Positions 26,305 through 34,417 of a stretch of DNA of 64,000 nucleotides are shown piece after piece. This stretch comes from Mucilaginibacter sp. PAMC 26640 (lineage in GTDB: Bacteria; Bacteroidota; Bacteroidia; Sphingobacteriales; Sphingobacteriaceae): positions 4,836,001 through 4,900,000 of the forward strand of contig CP014773.1 in the NCBI GenBank assembly GCA_001596135.1, given 5' to 3'. The translations under genes were made by a program, and so were the position numbers. Below the pieces are notes generated by a model. The model had not been told where the DNA came from. It did not search any database and saw only the letters and a list, made by a program, of their open reading frames with translations. The first letter of the stretch is position 1. Every line of letters begins with the position of its first letter.

Positions 26305-26334
26305 TAAAATTAACTAAAAATCTGTAATCAGCAA
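26305..26334 (-). promoter_or_regulatory. Promoter of the minus-strand secretion operon
   Basis: On the minus strand TTG (26332-26334) is followed after 19 bp by TAATTTTA (26305-26312), one base off TAnnTTTG. It lies 8 bp before the start codon of the FN3 lipoprotein, so the leader would be very short or absent. Confidence 0.5.
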
Positions 26335-26641
26335 AATCGGTTTTTCGAAGTTCGCTTATTGCGAAATTATTCAATCCTAGCAGTCACAAAACCAACGAAT
26401 TAAAATTATATCCCCCAGCTACTAGAGGAAGAGGTCACCGCGATGACCTGTCCCCTATAAACCGGGGTGTTAAAAGTTCATTTTTAAAGTTGCTTTTCGG
26501 GAACCGGGTAGGGTACTAATCTGATTGCAGCCGTCGTGTTCAATCGCTCAATTAAGATGCTTTACAATAGCTAATTTAGAGCCACGTCGCCTATTTAGTT
26601 TTAGTAGACCTATCAATAACCTTATCTAATACAACACCTAA
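26335..26641. other. Intergenic region with two adjacent hairpins
   Basis: No gene seen. Two hairpins stand side by side: AGGTCA / TGACCT with a 6-nt loop (26432-26449), and CCCC / GGGG with an 8-nt loop (26452-26467). They could be a structured RNA, a terminator pair or a boundary of the accessory segment that follows. There is no T-run on either strand directly after them. Confidence 0.4.
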
Positions 26642-27427
26642 TTACCTCATAGATTCGTTCCTTATTCTTACACCTTTTTTCCGTTTATGAATGTAGATGT
26701 TAGATAGTAACAAGTCAGTACCCACGACATACAGTCGACCTTTCCACTTTTTTGCTCTTCCAACAGGAATATTATTTATTTTAAGATATTCAAGCCGATT
26801 GGACCAAACGGTATAAGTTTCTATCCAATTGTTCATAACCTTAATATATCCGAGTCGCTTTGCTTTCTTTTTGTATTTATCAACCCAACTAATCGATTTA
26901 TTTAGGCAGCTGGCGATATAGCTAAGCGATATAGGGTAAAGATAAAAGCGCTTGTGAGAAACAAAAGACAGACCTCGAAGTGCATCATCGTTTGTTAACG
27001 CTGGCCCATGCTTTGCTTTTTGCTTCATTCTTTTCCCAATACACGCTACTGTTGCAGCAATGATAAATTCGGTGAAGTGTTTTAAATGTTCATTTGATAA
27101 TTTAACTTTAAAAAGTGTCTTCCTTTTAGCCTTAGGAACAATGGTGTACCTTGATCTTACATGCAAGATATTTGTAATAGAATCATATCCTATAAACTTT
27201 GCTGTTCTTAGCCCATCAATATGCACCTTGGCTGTTTTAATATTAATATTTAACCCCAAGGACACCTCTTTGTATAGCTTATTGGATAATGGTAACCGAT
27301 TCGGAAAATGGAGTTTGAGGTAAAGATATGTTCTAAGTAACGATGGTTTTATTACATCTTCGTTAAATACCCATACCAATAAATCTATTGGCAAACTGGT
27401 TTCGTTAAAATTTTGCCAGGCTTTCAT
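26642..27427 (-). CDS. Unrecognised accessory protein, possible winged-helix
   Basis: A 261-aa soluble, very basic protein (ends KRKKGVRIRNESMR). The N-terminal half (KPSLLRTYLYLKLHF, LNINIKTAKVHIDGLRTAKFIGYD) and the segment YIASCLNKSISWVDKYKKKAKRLGYI look like helix-turn-helix or winged-helix regions, so DNA binding is plausible. The family is not recognised. It lies 9 nt after an excisionase-like HTH gene in an AT-rich stretch next to a tRNA, which suggests a mobile-element remnant such as a replication or regulatory protein. Confidence 0.5.
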   Translation of the reverse strand: MKAWQNFNETSLPIDLLVWVFNEDVIKPSLLRTYLYLKLHFPNRLPLSNKLYKEVSLGLNINIKTAKVHIDGLRTAKFIGYDSITNILHVRSRYTIVPKAKRKTLFKVKLSNEHLKHFTEFIIAATVACIGKRMKQKAKHGPALTNDDALRGLSFVSHKRFYLYPISLSYIASCLNKSISWVDKYKKKAKRLGYIKVMNNWIETYTVWSNRLEYLKINNIPVGRAKKWKGRLYVVGTDLLLSNIYIHKRKKGVRIRNESMR

Positions 27428-27436
27428 CGACGGTTA

Positions 27437-27727
27437 TTATTTGCCTGTTCTAATCTGTTTTAAAGCCGCCTCAACGTCTTCTCTCTTGTACCTGACCTTA
27501 GTACCCAAGCGGTGAGATTTAATCAATCCACGCTTGGTATAAATATGCAGGGTGGGAAGTGATAAGGACAGTAGCTTTGCAGTTTCTTGTCGGGTGAGTA
27601 TTGTAGTTGCTTCAACGGGTGAAGCCAACGCTGTTATTTGATCCTTAAATGATTGTGCTATGCATTCAGCGATGAGCGATTTAAACTCGTCTGTGTTGAA
27701 GGAGGTGGTAATTACTGTTGTCGCCAT
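27437..27727 (-). CDS. Excisionase-family HTH protein
   Basis: A 96-aa protein. Residues about 42-92 form a MerR-like/HTH_17 domain (TRQETAKLLSLSLPTLHIYT, then KRGLIKSHRLGTKVRYKRED), typical of the excisionase-like DNA-binding proteins of Bacteroidetes integrative elements. The N-terminal 40 residues are helical. Together with the following gene it forms a probable two-gene unit. No integrase is next to it. Confidence 0.8.
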   Translation of the reverse strand: MATTVITTSFNTDEFKSLIAECIAQSFKDQITALASPVEATTILTRQETAKLLSLSLPTLHIYTKRGLIKSHRLGTKVRYKREDVEAALKQIRTGK

Positions 27728-27799
27728 ATCTGTTTCGATTAATATGGGACAAAGATGGCGGGGGCTGAGATGAGTAGTACCTTTCTTAAGGGCTACAGA

Positions 27800-28483
27800 T
27801 TACGGTTTTTTCTCCACCTTAAGTAAATCAGCTTCAACTTCATCGATAATATCTTTTAAATAAAGTTGGAACGGCTTCAGCAATTCTAAAATGACAATCA
27901 GATTTTTTTTTGTTTTAAAACTATCGAAGCTTTTACCTAAACCAGAGCGCACATTTTGATAACTTACATTTAATAAAAATGTTAATATTTGTGCTTGCCC
28001 AGTATTATCTGGATGAAATTTAGTTAACGAAACCCGTTTAGTTCTTTCTAAGTACCTAATAAGTAAGAGTCTTTGTTCCAGTGTATGTTGTACTGGGATA
28101 GTCTCTAATTCTTTTTTTCGTTGTTCAAGAAAGCGGCATTTCCTATCCAGAGAATTATCGACTTTATTACCTTCGGCGATTGCTACTCTTACATAATTCA
28201 TATAAGGTTTGTATCTCTTTTCAAACCGAAAGCTTTGAAAGCTGTCATCCGAATTTAATCCTTCACCAAGAATTATAAGATATTGAGAAATGTCTCGAAA
28301 TACATCGAGTTCATCATTCACGAATTGTAATTCATCGCCGTCTGTAATTTCTTCATAAAGTTCAAGGAACAAATCAAAATTGTCGAAATAGTTTTTAAAA
28401 GTTAAATTAAGACGCCCCATGGACGCCTCAACACTATCATAGAAAGAGTGGGGGTAAGTGCTTTTATCTTTTAATTTGGTCAT
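27800..28483 (-). CDS. Unrecognised helical accessory protein
   Basis: A 227-aa soluble protein, almost entirely predicted helical and rich in Lys, Asp and Glu, with no known motif. Segments such as TLEQRLLLIRYLERTKRVSL and FDSFKTKKNLIVILELLKPF suggest helical bundles, as in RteC-like regulators, but I cannot confirm this. It has its own consensus promoter and lies between the HTH gene and tRNA-Arg. Confidence 0.5.
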   Translation of the reverse strand: MTKLKDKSTYPHSFYDSVEASMGRLNLTFKNYFDNFDLFLELYEEITDGDELQFVNDELDVFRDISQYLIILGEGLNSDDSFQSFRFEKRYKPYMNYVRVAIAEGNKVDNSLDRKCRFLEQRKKELETIPVQHTLEQRLLLIRYLERTKRVSLTKFHPDNTGQAQILTFLLNVSYQNVRSGLGKSFDSFKTKKNLIVILELLKPFQLYLKDIIDEVEADLLKVEKKP

Positions 28484-28503
28484 TATCGTGTACAGCTAGA
28501 AAT

Positions 28504-28533
28504 CAAAGATAAATTTGCAAAAAGAGAGTCCAA
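28504..28533 (-). promoter_or_regulatory. Promoter of the 227-aa accessory gene
   Basis: Minus strand: TTG (28531-28533), 19-bp spacer, TATCTTTG (28504-28511). This is an exact match to TTG-N19-TAnnTTTG, 20 bp before the start codon at 28483. Confidence 0.75.
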
Positions 28534-28560
28534 CCGACCACAAATCCGACAACCAAAATC

Positions 28561-28596
28561 AAATAAGCCCTTCTAAATGCTTAGAAAGGCTTATTT
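28561..28596 (-). terminator. Terminator after tRNA-Arg
   Basis: A long hairpin with arms AAATAAGCC..TTCTAA and TTAGAA..GGCTTATTT around a 4-nt loop, starting 3 nt past the tRNA 3' end. A-T pairs at its base provide T-rich tails on both strands. Confidence 0.75.
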
Positions 28597-28598
28597 AG

Positions 28599-28672
28599 TG
28601 ATCCCATCTGGATTCGAACCAGAGACCTACAGATTAGAAATCTGTTGCTCTATCCAGCTGAGCTATAGGACC
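28599..28672 (-). tRNA. tRNA-Arg(TCT)
   Basis: A 74-nt cloverleaf on the minus strand. The acceptor stem is GGTCCTA with TGGGATC, the D-loop contains AGCTGGATAGAGC, the anticodon loop TTTCTAA holds TCT between CAGAT and ATCTG, and the T-arm is CTCTGGTTCGAATCCAGA. CCA is not encoded. A -7-like TAAATTTG stands at 28698-28705 on the minus strand. The accessory genes lie on the 3' side, the usual side for island insertion, but I found no second copy of the tRNA 3' end in the window. Confidence 0.95.
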
Positions 28673-28791
28673 AACGATATTTCGCGGTGCAAATATGCAA
28701 ATTTACGTTCAAATAGGCAATAGTTGTTTAGGAGTTTACGTTATTTTGTCAACTAATAAATTTATAAAACATCGATAGAGGTAATAAATTT

Positions 28792-28799
28792 TATCTTTG
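28792..28799 (+). promoter_or_regulatory. -7 element of the small ORF at 28818
   Basis: TATCTTTG matches TAnnTTTG. A TTG at 28797 that could serve as an alternative start lies inside this element, which favours the downstream ATG codons. No TTG is found 19 bp upstream. Confidence 0.45.
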
Positions 28800-28817
28800 C
28801 TGACGAGAATTGTGAAT

Positions 28818-29051
28818 ATGGGACTACCGATGAGGATTACTTTCGATGATAAAGATTACGTTTACCAGATTGTTAACAGCAAACTGATAGACCAAAATAC
28901 GACTTTGTTAGAAATCCTGCTGAATGGCGAAAAAGTTGAACTGGTAAAAGATTCAAAAATGGTTTGGACACTAAAAGAGGGTGATACATCATTAGACCCT
29001 AATTTGATCCAGGCGTTGGGGCGTTCCGTGTCGTTACGATTACGAATGTAA
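28818..29051 (+). CDS. Small protein of unknown function
   Basis: A 77-aa protein from ATG 28818; a second in-frame ATG at 28830 is also possible. It is a compact, soluble and charged protein (MRITFDDKDYVYQIVNSKLI, LLNGEKVELVKDSKMVW) that looks like a small beta-rich domain. The family is not recognised. It is monocistronic, between tRNA-Arg and the sugar-kinase gene. Confidence 0.55.
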   Translation: MGLPMRITFDDKDYVYQIVNSKLIDQNTTLLEILLNGEKVELVKDSKMVWTLKEGDTSLDPNLIQALGRSVSLRLRM

Positions 29052-29450
29052 CTATCCGGCAGACGGCCGCAAGCCAATTCAATACATTCCTTCCGCCTGC
29101 CCTACAGGTGTGTTAGCTTCATTATATTGGTTGGAAATTTCTTTCCCAAACTGTTAAATTGATAGCTTAATCTAGAGGTAATATTCATTTAACCTCATTT
29201 GGAAATGATTTATATTATTGTAATTGAAAAAAATGCAATAAATGAATGCTCCAGCACCTTTTATATGTTAAAACGACACCTATTTTAACCTTAAAAAGTG
29301 TTAGCAAAAGGGGCTAAATGTTTAAATTTTTGCATCAATATATCACATAAACTATGTTTTTAGCAAAAGAGCGCATTTAAAGTACCAAGTGTTTTTTTTA
29401 CAATAAGTTAATCCTACTTTTAGCACAATTTTTTAACAACTCATTATTTT
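29052..29450. other. AT-rich intergenic region before the sugar kinase
   Basis: Apart from a moderately GC-rich 60 bp directly after the small ORF, the region is AT-rich without a credible ORF. Near its end TACTTTTA (29415-29422) is a weak -7 candidate for the kinase gene. Nothing else is recognised. Confidence 0.35.
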
Positions 29451-30311
29451 ATGATCATTATTGCTGACGGTGGCTCAACCAAAACAAACTGGTGCCTGGT
29501 TACTGAAGAAGGTAAAAAGGTGTATTTTAACACCGAAGGTTACAACCCTTACTTTGCTCCTAAAGATTACATTATTCAATCCTTAAAGGAAAGTTTACCT
29601 ACCGACCTTGAAAAGGATAATATTACCGAGGTCAACTATTATGGTGCAGGTTGCTCTACGCCCGAAATGCGTAAAGTAGTAGAGGAGGCCATGTCCGAAG
29701 TATTTACAAAAGCTAAAGTAAATATTGGCCATGATTTACTTGCCGCGGCCCGCGCTTTGCTTGGCAACAACGAAGGCTTCGCTGCCATCCTGGGCACCGG
29801 CACTAACAGTTGCCTGTACGATGGGAAAGAAGTAGTTAATAATATTGATTCTGGTGCATATATCCTTGGCGATGAAGGTAGCGGATGCTACATTGGTAAA
29901 AAGCTGCTCATTGATTACCTGCGTGGCTACATGCCGCAGGCAGTTCGCAAAGCATTTTGGGAGGAATTTAAATTAACTCCAGACGATATCAACGAGATAG
30001 TTTACACCCAGCCAAGGGCAAACCGCTTCTGCGCAAGTTTTAGCAAGTTTGTTTATGACAACAATGTTAACATCGAGTACTCACGTAACCTGGTGCGGAC
30101 TTCTTTTGAAGATTTCTTTAAAAACCTGGTCACTCACTACCCTGATTATCAAAAATACACCTTTAACTGTATAGGCTCAGTTGGTTACAACTTCCGTAAT
30201 GTATTGGAAGAAGTTTGTACTGAAAACGGCATGACCGTGGGTAACATCATCCGCTCGCCTATAGATAGCCTGGTTAAATATCACCTGGAATTGGCGCCTA
30301 GCAACCTGTAA
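29451..30311 (+). CDS. BadF/BadG-family N-acetylhexosamine kinase
   Basis: A 286-aa cytoplasmic kinase of the ASKHA fold. Phosphate 1 motif ADGGSTKTNW (residues 5-14, D6), the catalytic region GHDLLAAARALLG, phosphate 2 motif LGTGTNSCLYDG and DEGSGCYIGKKLL are all intact. The family phosphorylates N-acetylglucosamine or related amino sugars, as in MurK/NagK-type cell-wall recycling. The exact substrate cannot be read from sequence. A degenerate paralogue lies at 32453 between pfkA and gap. Confidence 0.8.
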   Translation: MIIIADGGSTKTNWCLVTEEGKKVYFNTEGYNPYFAPKDYIIQSLKESLPTDLEKDNITEVNYYGAGCSTPEMRKVVEEAMSEVFTKAKVNIGHDLLAAARALLGNNEGFAAILGTGTNSCLYDGKEVVNNIDSGAYILGDEGSGCYIGKKLLIDYLRGYMPQAVRKAFWEEFKLTPDDINEIVYTQPRANRFCASFSKFVYDNNVNIEYSRNLVRTSFEDFFKNLVTHYPDYQKYTFNCIGSVGYNFRNVLEEVCTENGMTVGNIIRSPIDSLVKYHLELAPSNL

Positions 30312-30313
30312 AG

Positions 30314-30599
30314 GTCAGAAACAGGAATTCAAGAATTAAGAAACAAGAAACAATTTAGAGTTTGGAGAGCCCGGAAGCATTTGCTTTTGGGCTTTCTTTC
30401 TTTACAGCCCAATCATCTTTGGACACGCAGCACAATTTCGAAAAATCAACAAGCCATGCATAACGCTTGTAATGCTGAGAGATAATTTCAATTATTGTAA
30501 TAAAGTATCATTTAACAACGAACGCCCGGACTACAGTCCCGACGTTCGCTAATTGGTTATTTAGTTTTGTTTCTTGATTTTTGACTTCTTGCTTCTGAC
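30314..30599. repeat. 286-bp element bounded by 33-bp inverted repeats
   Basis: Arms 30314-30346 and 30567-30599 are inverted copies that agree at 28 of 33 positions (GTCAGAA at the outer end, AAGAAACAA at the inner end). The interior holds the kinase terminator and a second hairpin at 30519-30548 with arms CGAACGCCCGGACT / AGTCCCGACGTTCG, 12 of 14 pairs. Short TTCTGAC repeats follow the right arm. It lies between the convergent kinase and Nudix genes and encodes nothing. A MITE-like element or a transcript-insulating fold are both possible. Confidence 0.55.
30367..30400 (+). terminator. Terminator of the sugar-kinase gene
   Basis: Stem AGCCC..AAGC / GCTT..GGGCT with a short loop, followed by TTCTTTCTTT. 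It is 56 bp after the kinase stop. Confidence 0.65.
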
Positions 30600-30628
30600 T
30601 TCTGACTTCTCAAGTACTCAATTCATAC

Positions 30629-31324
30629 CTACTGCACCAGGTTCAACTCATTCTGGAAGATCTTAGCATACTTCCTCCTGTCGAATTTGTAGAGTTTCGC
30701 TGCGCGATACGATACTCCTTTTTGCTTCTCATCCAGTTCCTTCAGAAAACCGTAGCTCAGCATTTTCTTGCGGAAGTTTCGCTTATCCAATTTTTTATTC
30801 AGCACAGCTTCATAAAGCGACTGCAATTGGGTAAGGGTAAATTTCTCGGGCAGTAATTCAAAGGCTATAGGCTGATAGTTTAGCCTGCGGCGGATTTTAT
30901 TGAAACCGGTATTGAAGATCTCGCTGTGATCAAATGCCAGCTTTGGCAAATCATTTACCGGGTGCCAAAAGGCAGATTTTGCATATTGGGTAACCGGTTT
31001 AACCTCCTTTGTCCCGTTGATCCGGATCAAGGCATAATAGGCTACGGTGATAACCCGGCCCTGTGGGTGGCGTTTTACTTCACCAAAAGTATGGAACTGC
31101 TGCATGTGCAAATCGCGCAGGCCGGTAAGTTCATATAGTATCCGCTCGGCGGCATTATCGATACTTTCATCCTGTGATACGATGTATCCGGGCAAAGCAA
31201 GCCAATCCTTAAACGGCTCTTCGTTACGTTCGATGAGCAATATCTTTAATTCCCCGGCGTCAAATCCAAATATTACACAGTCGATAGAGAAAACCGAATC
31301 AAATGTAGGTAACTTTACTTCCAA
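30629..31324 (-). CDS. NrtR-like Nudix transcriptional regulator, TTG start
   Basis: A 231-aa protein with an N-terminal Nudix domain (about 10-145) and a C-terminal winged helix (about 155-225, TLTQLQSLYEAVLNKKLDKR, MLSYGFLKELDEKQKG). The Nudix box reads RILYELTGL where REUxEExGU is expected, so catalytic Glu residues are lost, as in non-hydrolytic NrtR-type regulators that bind a nucleotide-sugar or ADP-ribose-like ligand. No ATG precedes the domain; TTG 31324 follows an in-frame stop by a few codons. It is divergent from pfkA, making control of the glycolytic operon likely. Confidence 0.8.
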   Translation of the reverse strand: MEVKLPTFDSVFSIDCVIFGFDAGELKILLIERNEEPFKDWLALPGYIVSQDESIDNAAERILYELTGLRDLHMQQFHTFGEVKRHPQGRVITVAYYALIRINGTKEVKPVTQYAKSAFWHPVNDLPKLAFDHSEIFNTGFNKIRRRLNYQPIAFELLPEKFTLTQLQSLYEAVLNKKLDKRNFRKKMLSYGFLKELDEKQKGVSYRAAKLYKFDRRKYAKIFQNELNLVQ

Positions 31325-31465
31325 GATTATTTATAGGTTAGTTGGTTATATAGTAGGTTATTTGGTAAATATATACCTTAAATGTTGTATCAAAAATAAA
31401 TAAATAAATTTAATGGTGTAATTTCGACACCTTATATTCGTGCCACCAAATTTAGTGTGTAAAAA
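31325..31465. promoter_or_regulatory. Divergent control region, Nudix regulator / pfkA
   Basis: The 141 bp hold repeated TAGGTTA (near 31333 and 31352) and GGTTAT elements in an AT-rich context, a plausible operator for the Nudix regulator. A plus-strand TATATTCG at 31433-31440 is one base off the -7 consensus for pfkA. Confidence 0.4.
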
Positions 31466-32452
31466 ATGCATAAAATTTCAAAAATCGCAGTTTTAACTTC
31501 AGGCGGCGATGCGCCGGGAATGAACCCATGCATCAGAGCTATAGTACGTACTGCTATATATAACAAGCTCGAAGTTGTAGGTATCCGCCAGGGCTACCAG
31601 GGCATGATAGACAACAACATGTATGATATGAACACCCGCTCGGTTAGTAATATCCTTAACCTTGGTGGTACTATTTTAAAAACGGCCAGGTGCCTCCCTT
31701 TTCGTACTGATGAGGGGATGGAAACCGCTTACAAAAACATCAAAGCCCAGGGAATTGACGGCTTGGTGGTTATTGGCGGCGACGGGACATTTACCGGGGC
31801 GCAGCGTTTTTCGAAACGATTCCCAGATGTTGCTGTAATAGGCGTGCCGGGTACCATAGATAACGACCTTTATGGATCTACCTACACCCTTGGTTTTGAT
31901 ACGGCTACCAATACCGTTATAGAGGCTATCGATAAAATTCGCGATACCGCTGATGCACATGACAGGCTTTTCTTTATTGAAGTGATGGGTCGCGACTCGG
32001 GTGCTATCGCACTGCGCGCAGGTATTTCCTGCGGTGCCGAAGCTATTTTGCTGCCGGAACGTGCTACCGCTATAGATGAATTAATAGATAACCTTAAAGC
32101 CGGCCAATTCAATAAAAAATCCTCGAGCATTGTAATTGTTGCCGAAGGCGATAAAAGCGGCGGTGTATATGATTTAGCCGAGCGGGTGCGCCAGCAAGTT
32201 AAATTTTACGATATCAAAGTAACCATTTTAGGACATTTACAGCGCGGCGGCAGTCCTTCTGCGTTCGACAGGATACTGGGCAGCCGGTTGGGTTTTGCTG
32301 CGGTAAATGCGCTGATAAATGGCCAGTCGCAAATGATGGTAGGTTTAGAAGCCAACCATATTAAATTAACCACACTGGACGAAGCGCTTAACCAGCACAC
32401 CTATAAACTGGAAGACGACTTGATGCAGATGGCGGAAATCCTATCTATATAG
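31466..32452 (+). CDS. pfkA: ATP-dependent 6-phosphofructokinase
   Basis: A 328-aa enzyme that phosphorylates fructose 6-phosphate to fructose 1,6-bisphosphate in glycolysis. Group A family motifs are all visible: TSGGDAPGMNPCIRA (ATP binding), IGGDGTFTGA, PGTIDNDLYG (catalytic Asp), EVMGRDSGAIAL and GHLQRGGSPSAFDR. Length is typical of bacterial PfkA. Its TAG is followed by the ATG of the degenerate kinase with no gap, and gap follows, so three genes form one operon. Confidence 0.96.
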   Translation: MHKISKIAVLTSGGDAPGMNPCIRAIVRTAIYNKLEVVGIRQGYQGMIDNNMYDMNTRSVSNILNLGGTILKTARCLPFRTDEGMETAYKNIKAQGIDGLVVIGGDGTFTGAQRFSKRFPDVAVIGVPGTIDNDLYGSTYTLGFDTATNTVIEAIDKIRDTADAHDRLFFIEVMGRDSGAIALRAGISCGAEAILLPERATAIDELIDNLKAGQFNKKSSSIVIVAEGDKSGGVYDLAERVRQQVKFYDIKVTILGHLQRGGSPSAFDRILGSRLGFAAVNALINGQSQMMVGLEANHIKLTTLDEALNQHTYKLEDDLMQMAEILSI

Positions 32453-33301
32453 ATGATAGCAGTTGTATATAGTGGATCTAACAATGCGGGCTGGCGTTTA
32501 GCCTACAAAGGGAAAACTGTTGCCTCTTTTAATACCGCGGCTATTAATCCTTACTTTAACGACGAGAAATATATTACCCAACTGCTCAATCGTAATATAA
32601 ACCTCATTCATCATGCTGAAGAGATCAAGCGCATTTACTTTTTTGGTGCGGGTTCATTTTCTGTAGAATTAAAGGAAGTGGTGCACAACGCACTTACCGC
32701 ATTTTTTAAGTTTGCCAAGATATCGGTGGAGCATGATATCGATGCTGCTGCAATTGCCTGCTGCAAAAACAACCAGGGAATTGTAAGCATCTGCGCAAGT
32801 GGAAGCAATGCCGCCTGGTATGATGGCAAAAAGGTTAAACCGAATAATTACGGCCTGGGTTATATAATGGCTGATGAAGGCAGCGGTAACTGGCTGGGAA
32901 GGCAGCTCATCAAAAGCTTTATGAATGAGACACTTCCGGCCAATTTACGTAAGCAATTCATGCATAGGTATAATGCAGACAGAACAACTTTACTGGAAAA
33001 GGTTTACCGTAAAAAAGAGCCTGCTTTATACCTCAGTTCTTTTAGTGATTTTTACTTCGATAATAAAAACGACATTTATCTGCGCAGTATCATTAAAACA
33101 GGATTTACTAAGCTGATTAACACCTATTTGTTACCTTTGCAAAAAGAATACCCGGGTGCACCTGTTCATTTCGCGGGGTCGGTAGCAGCAAATTTCCAGG
33201 ATTACCTTGGCGAAGCTGCAGAAGAAACCGGTATAAAAATAGCAGGCATTGTGAAAGAACCTATAAATAATTTATTGACGTACTATTCAAATAAAATTTA
33301 G
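32453..33301 (+). CDS. Degenerate BadF/BadG-family kinase (probable pseudokinase)
   Basis: A 282-aa paralogue of the kinase at 29451, aligned along its length (INPYF, YFFGAGSFSVE, EHDIDAAAIAC, ADEGSGNWLGRQL, FAGSVAANFQDYL). Phosphate 1 motif DGGSTKTNW has become YSGSNNAGW, so D6 is Tyr, and GTGTNS has become ASGSNA. Both are ATP-phosphate contacts, so kinase activity is doubtful, although the central His-Asp is kept. The frame is intact with normal codon use. It lies directly between pfkA and gap, which suggests a sugar-sensing or regulatory role in glycolysis. That role is inference. Confidence 0.75.
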   Translation: MIAVVYSGSNNAGWRLAYKGKTVASFNTAAINPYFNDEKYITQLLNRNINLIHHAEEIKRIYFFGAGSFSVELKEVVHNALTAFFKFAKISVEHDIDAAAIACCKNNQGIVSICASGSNAAWYDGKKVKPNNYGLGYIMADEGSGNWLGRQLIKSFMNETLPANLRKQFMHRYNADRTTLLEKVYRKKEPALYLSSFSDFYFDNKNDIYLRSIIKTGFTKLINTYLLPLQKEYPGAPVHFAGSVAANFQDYLGEAAEETGIKIAGIVKEPINNLLTYYSNKI

Positions 33302-33308
33302 AAAAATC

Positions 33309-34304
33309 ATGAAAATAGGAATTAACGGTTTTGGCCGTATCGGTCGTTTAGCTTTCAGGGCTGCAATTGAAAGAGAAGGCGTTGAAGTTGTTGGTATTAA
33401 TGACCTTGTAGAGCCTGATTACATGGCTTACATGTTGAAATATGATTCAACCCATGGCCAGTTTAAAGGTACAATTGCTGTAGAAGGTGGCCATTTGGTA
33501 GTAAACGGAAAAACCATCCGTGTAACTGCCGAGAAAGATCCAGCAAACCTTAAATGGAATGAAGTAGGTGCAGAAGTTATTATCGAGTCCACAGGTTTAT
33601 TTTTAACCCTGGAAACTGCACAAAAACATATTGATGCCGGCGCTAAAAAAGTGGTTATGAGCGCACCTGCAAAGGATGATACCCCTACATTTGTAATGGG
33701 TGTAAACCACAAGCTGTTAAAAGCAGAGCAAACAATCGTTTCAAACGCATCATGTACTACCAACTGTTTAGCGCCAATTGCTAAAGTATTGGATGATAAA
33801 TTTGGTATTGAAGAAGGTTTAATGACAACTGTACACGCAGTTACAGCTACTCAAAAAACAGTTGATGGCCCGTCTGCTAAAGACTGGAGAGGTGGCCGTG
33901 GTGCTTACCAAAACATCATTCCTTCATCAACAGGTGCTGCTAAAGCAGTTGGATTAGTTCTTCCTCAGCTAAAGGGTAAATTAACAGGTATGTCATTCCG
34001 TGTTCCGGTTGCCGACGTTTCTTGTGTTGACTTAGTGGTGCGTTTAAAAACTCCAACTTCTTACGAAGGCATTAAAGCTGCTATGAAAGAAGCTTCAGAA
34101 GGCGAATTAAAAGGTATTTTAGGTTACACTGAAGATGAAGTGGTATCTGAAGATTTTAAAGGTGATGCACGCACATCAATTTTTGATGCAAAAGCAGGTA
34201 TCGCATTAAATGATAGCTTTGTTAAAGTAGTATCTTGGTATGATAACGAATGGGGTTATTCAAACAAATTGATTGACCTTGTACAGGAAATTGGTAAACT
34301 ATAA
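33309..34304 (+). CDS. gapA: Glyceraldehyde-3-phosphate dehydrogenase
   Basis: A 331-aa type I enzyme that oxidises glyceraldehyde 3-phosphate to 1,3-bisphosphoglycerate with NAD. NAD-binding start KIGINGFGRIGRLAFRA, active-site SNASCTTNCLAP, HAVTATQKTVDGPS and the C-terminal WYDNEWGYSNKLIDL are present. It starts 7 nt after the degenerate kinase and ends the operon before a strong terminator. Confidence 0.96.
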   Translation: MKIGINGFGRIGRLAFRAAIEREGVEVVGINDLVEPDYMAYMLKYDSTHGQFKGTIAVEGGHLVVNGKTIRVTAEKDPANLKWNEVGAEVIIESTGLFLTLETAQKHIDAGAKKVVMSAPAKDDTPTFVMGVNHKLLKAEQTIVSNASCTTNCLAPIAKVLDDKFGIEEGLMTTVHAVTATQKTVDGPSAKDWRGGRGAYQNIIPSSTGAAKAVGLVLPQLKGKLTGMSFRVPVADVSCVDLVVRLKTPTSYEGIKAAMKEASEGELKGILGYTEDEVVSEDFKGDARTSIFDAKAGIALNDSFVKVVSWYDNEWGYSNKLIDLVQEIGKL

Positions 34305-34321
34305 GTTTAACCAGTTTATAT

Positions 34322-34364
34322 AAATGCAGAAAGCCTTCCGAATATCGGGAGGCTTTCTGCATTT
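34322..34364 (+). terminator. Terminator of pfkA-gap operon
   Basis: A near-perfect hairpin: AAATGCAGAAAGCCT paired with AGGCTTTCTGCATTT around a short central loop, 17 bp after the gap stop. Confidence 0.85.
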
Positions 34365-34417
34365 ATGGTTATCGACATTTAAAACAATTGCGATTTTTTT
34401 TGTTTATTAAATGCGTT

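Noticed and set aside
26642..28672. Integrative island with attachment repeats at tRNA-Arg
   Set aside because: I looked for a second copy of the tRNA 3' end in the window and found none, and there is no integrase nearby. Only a remnant can be claimed.
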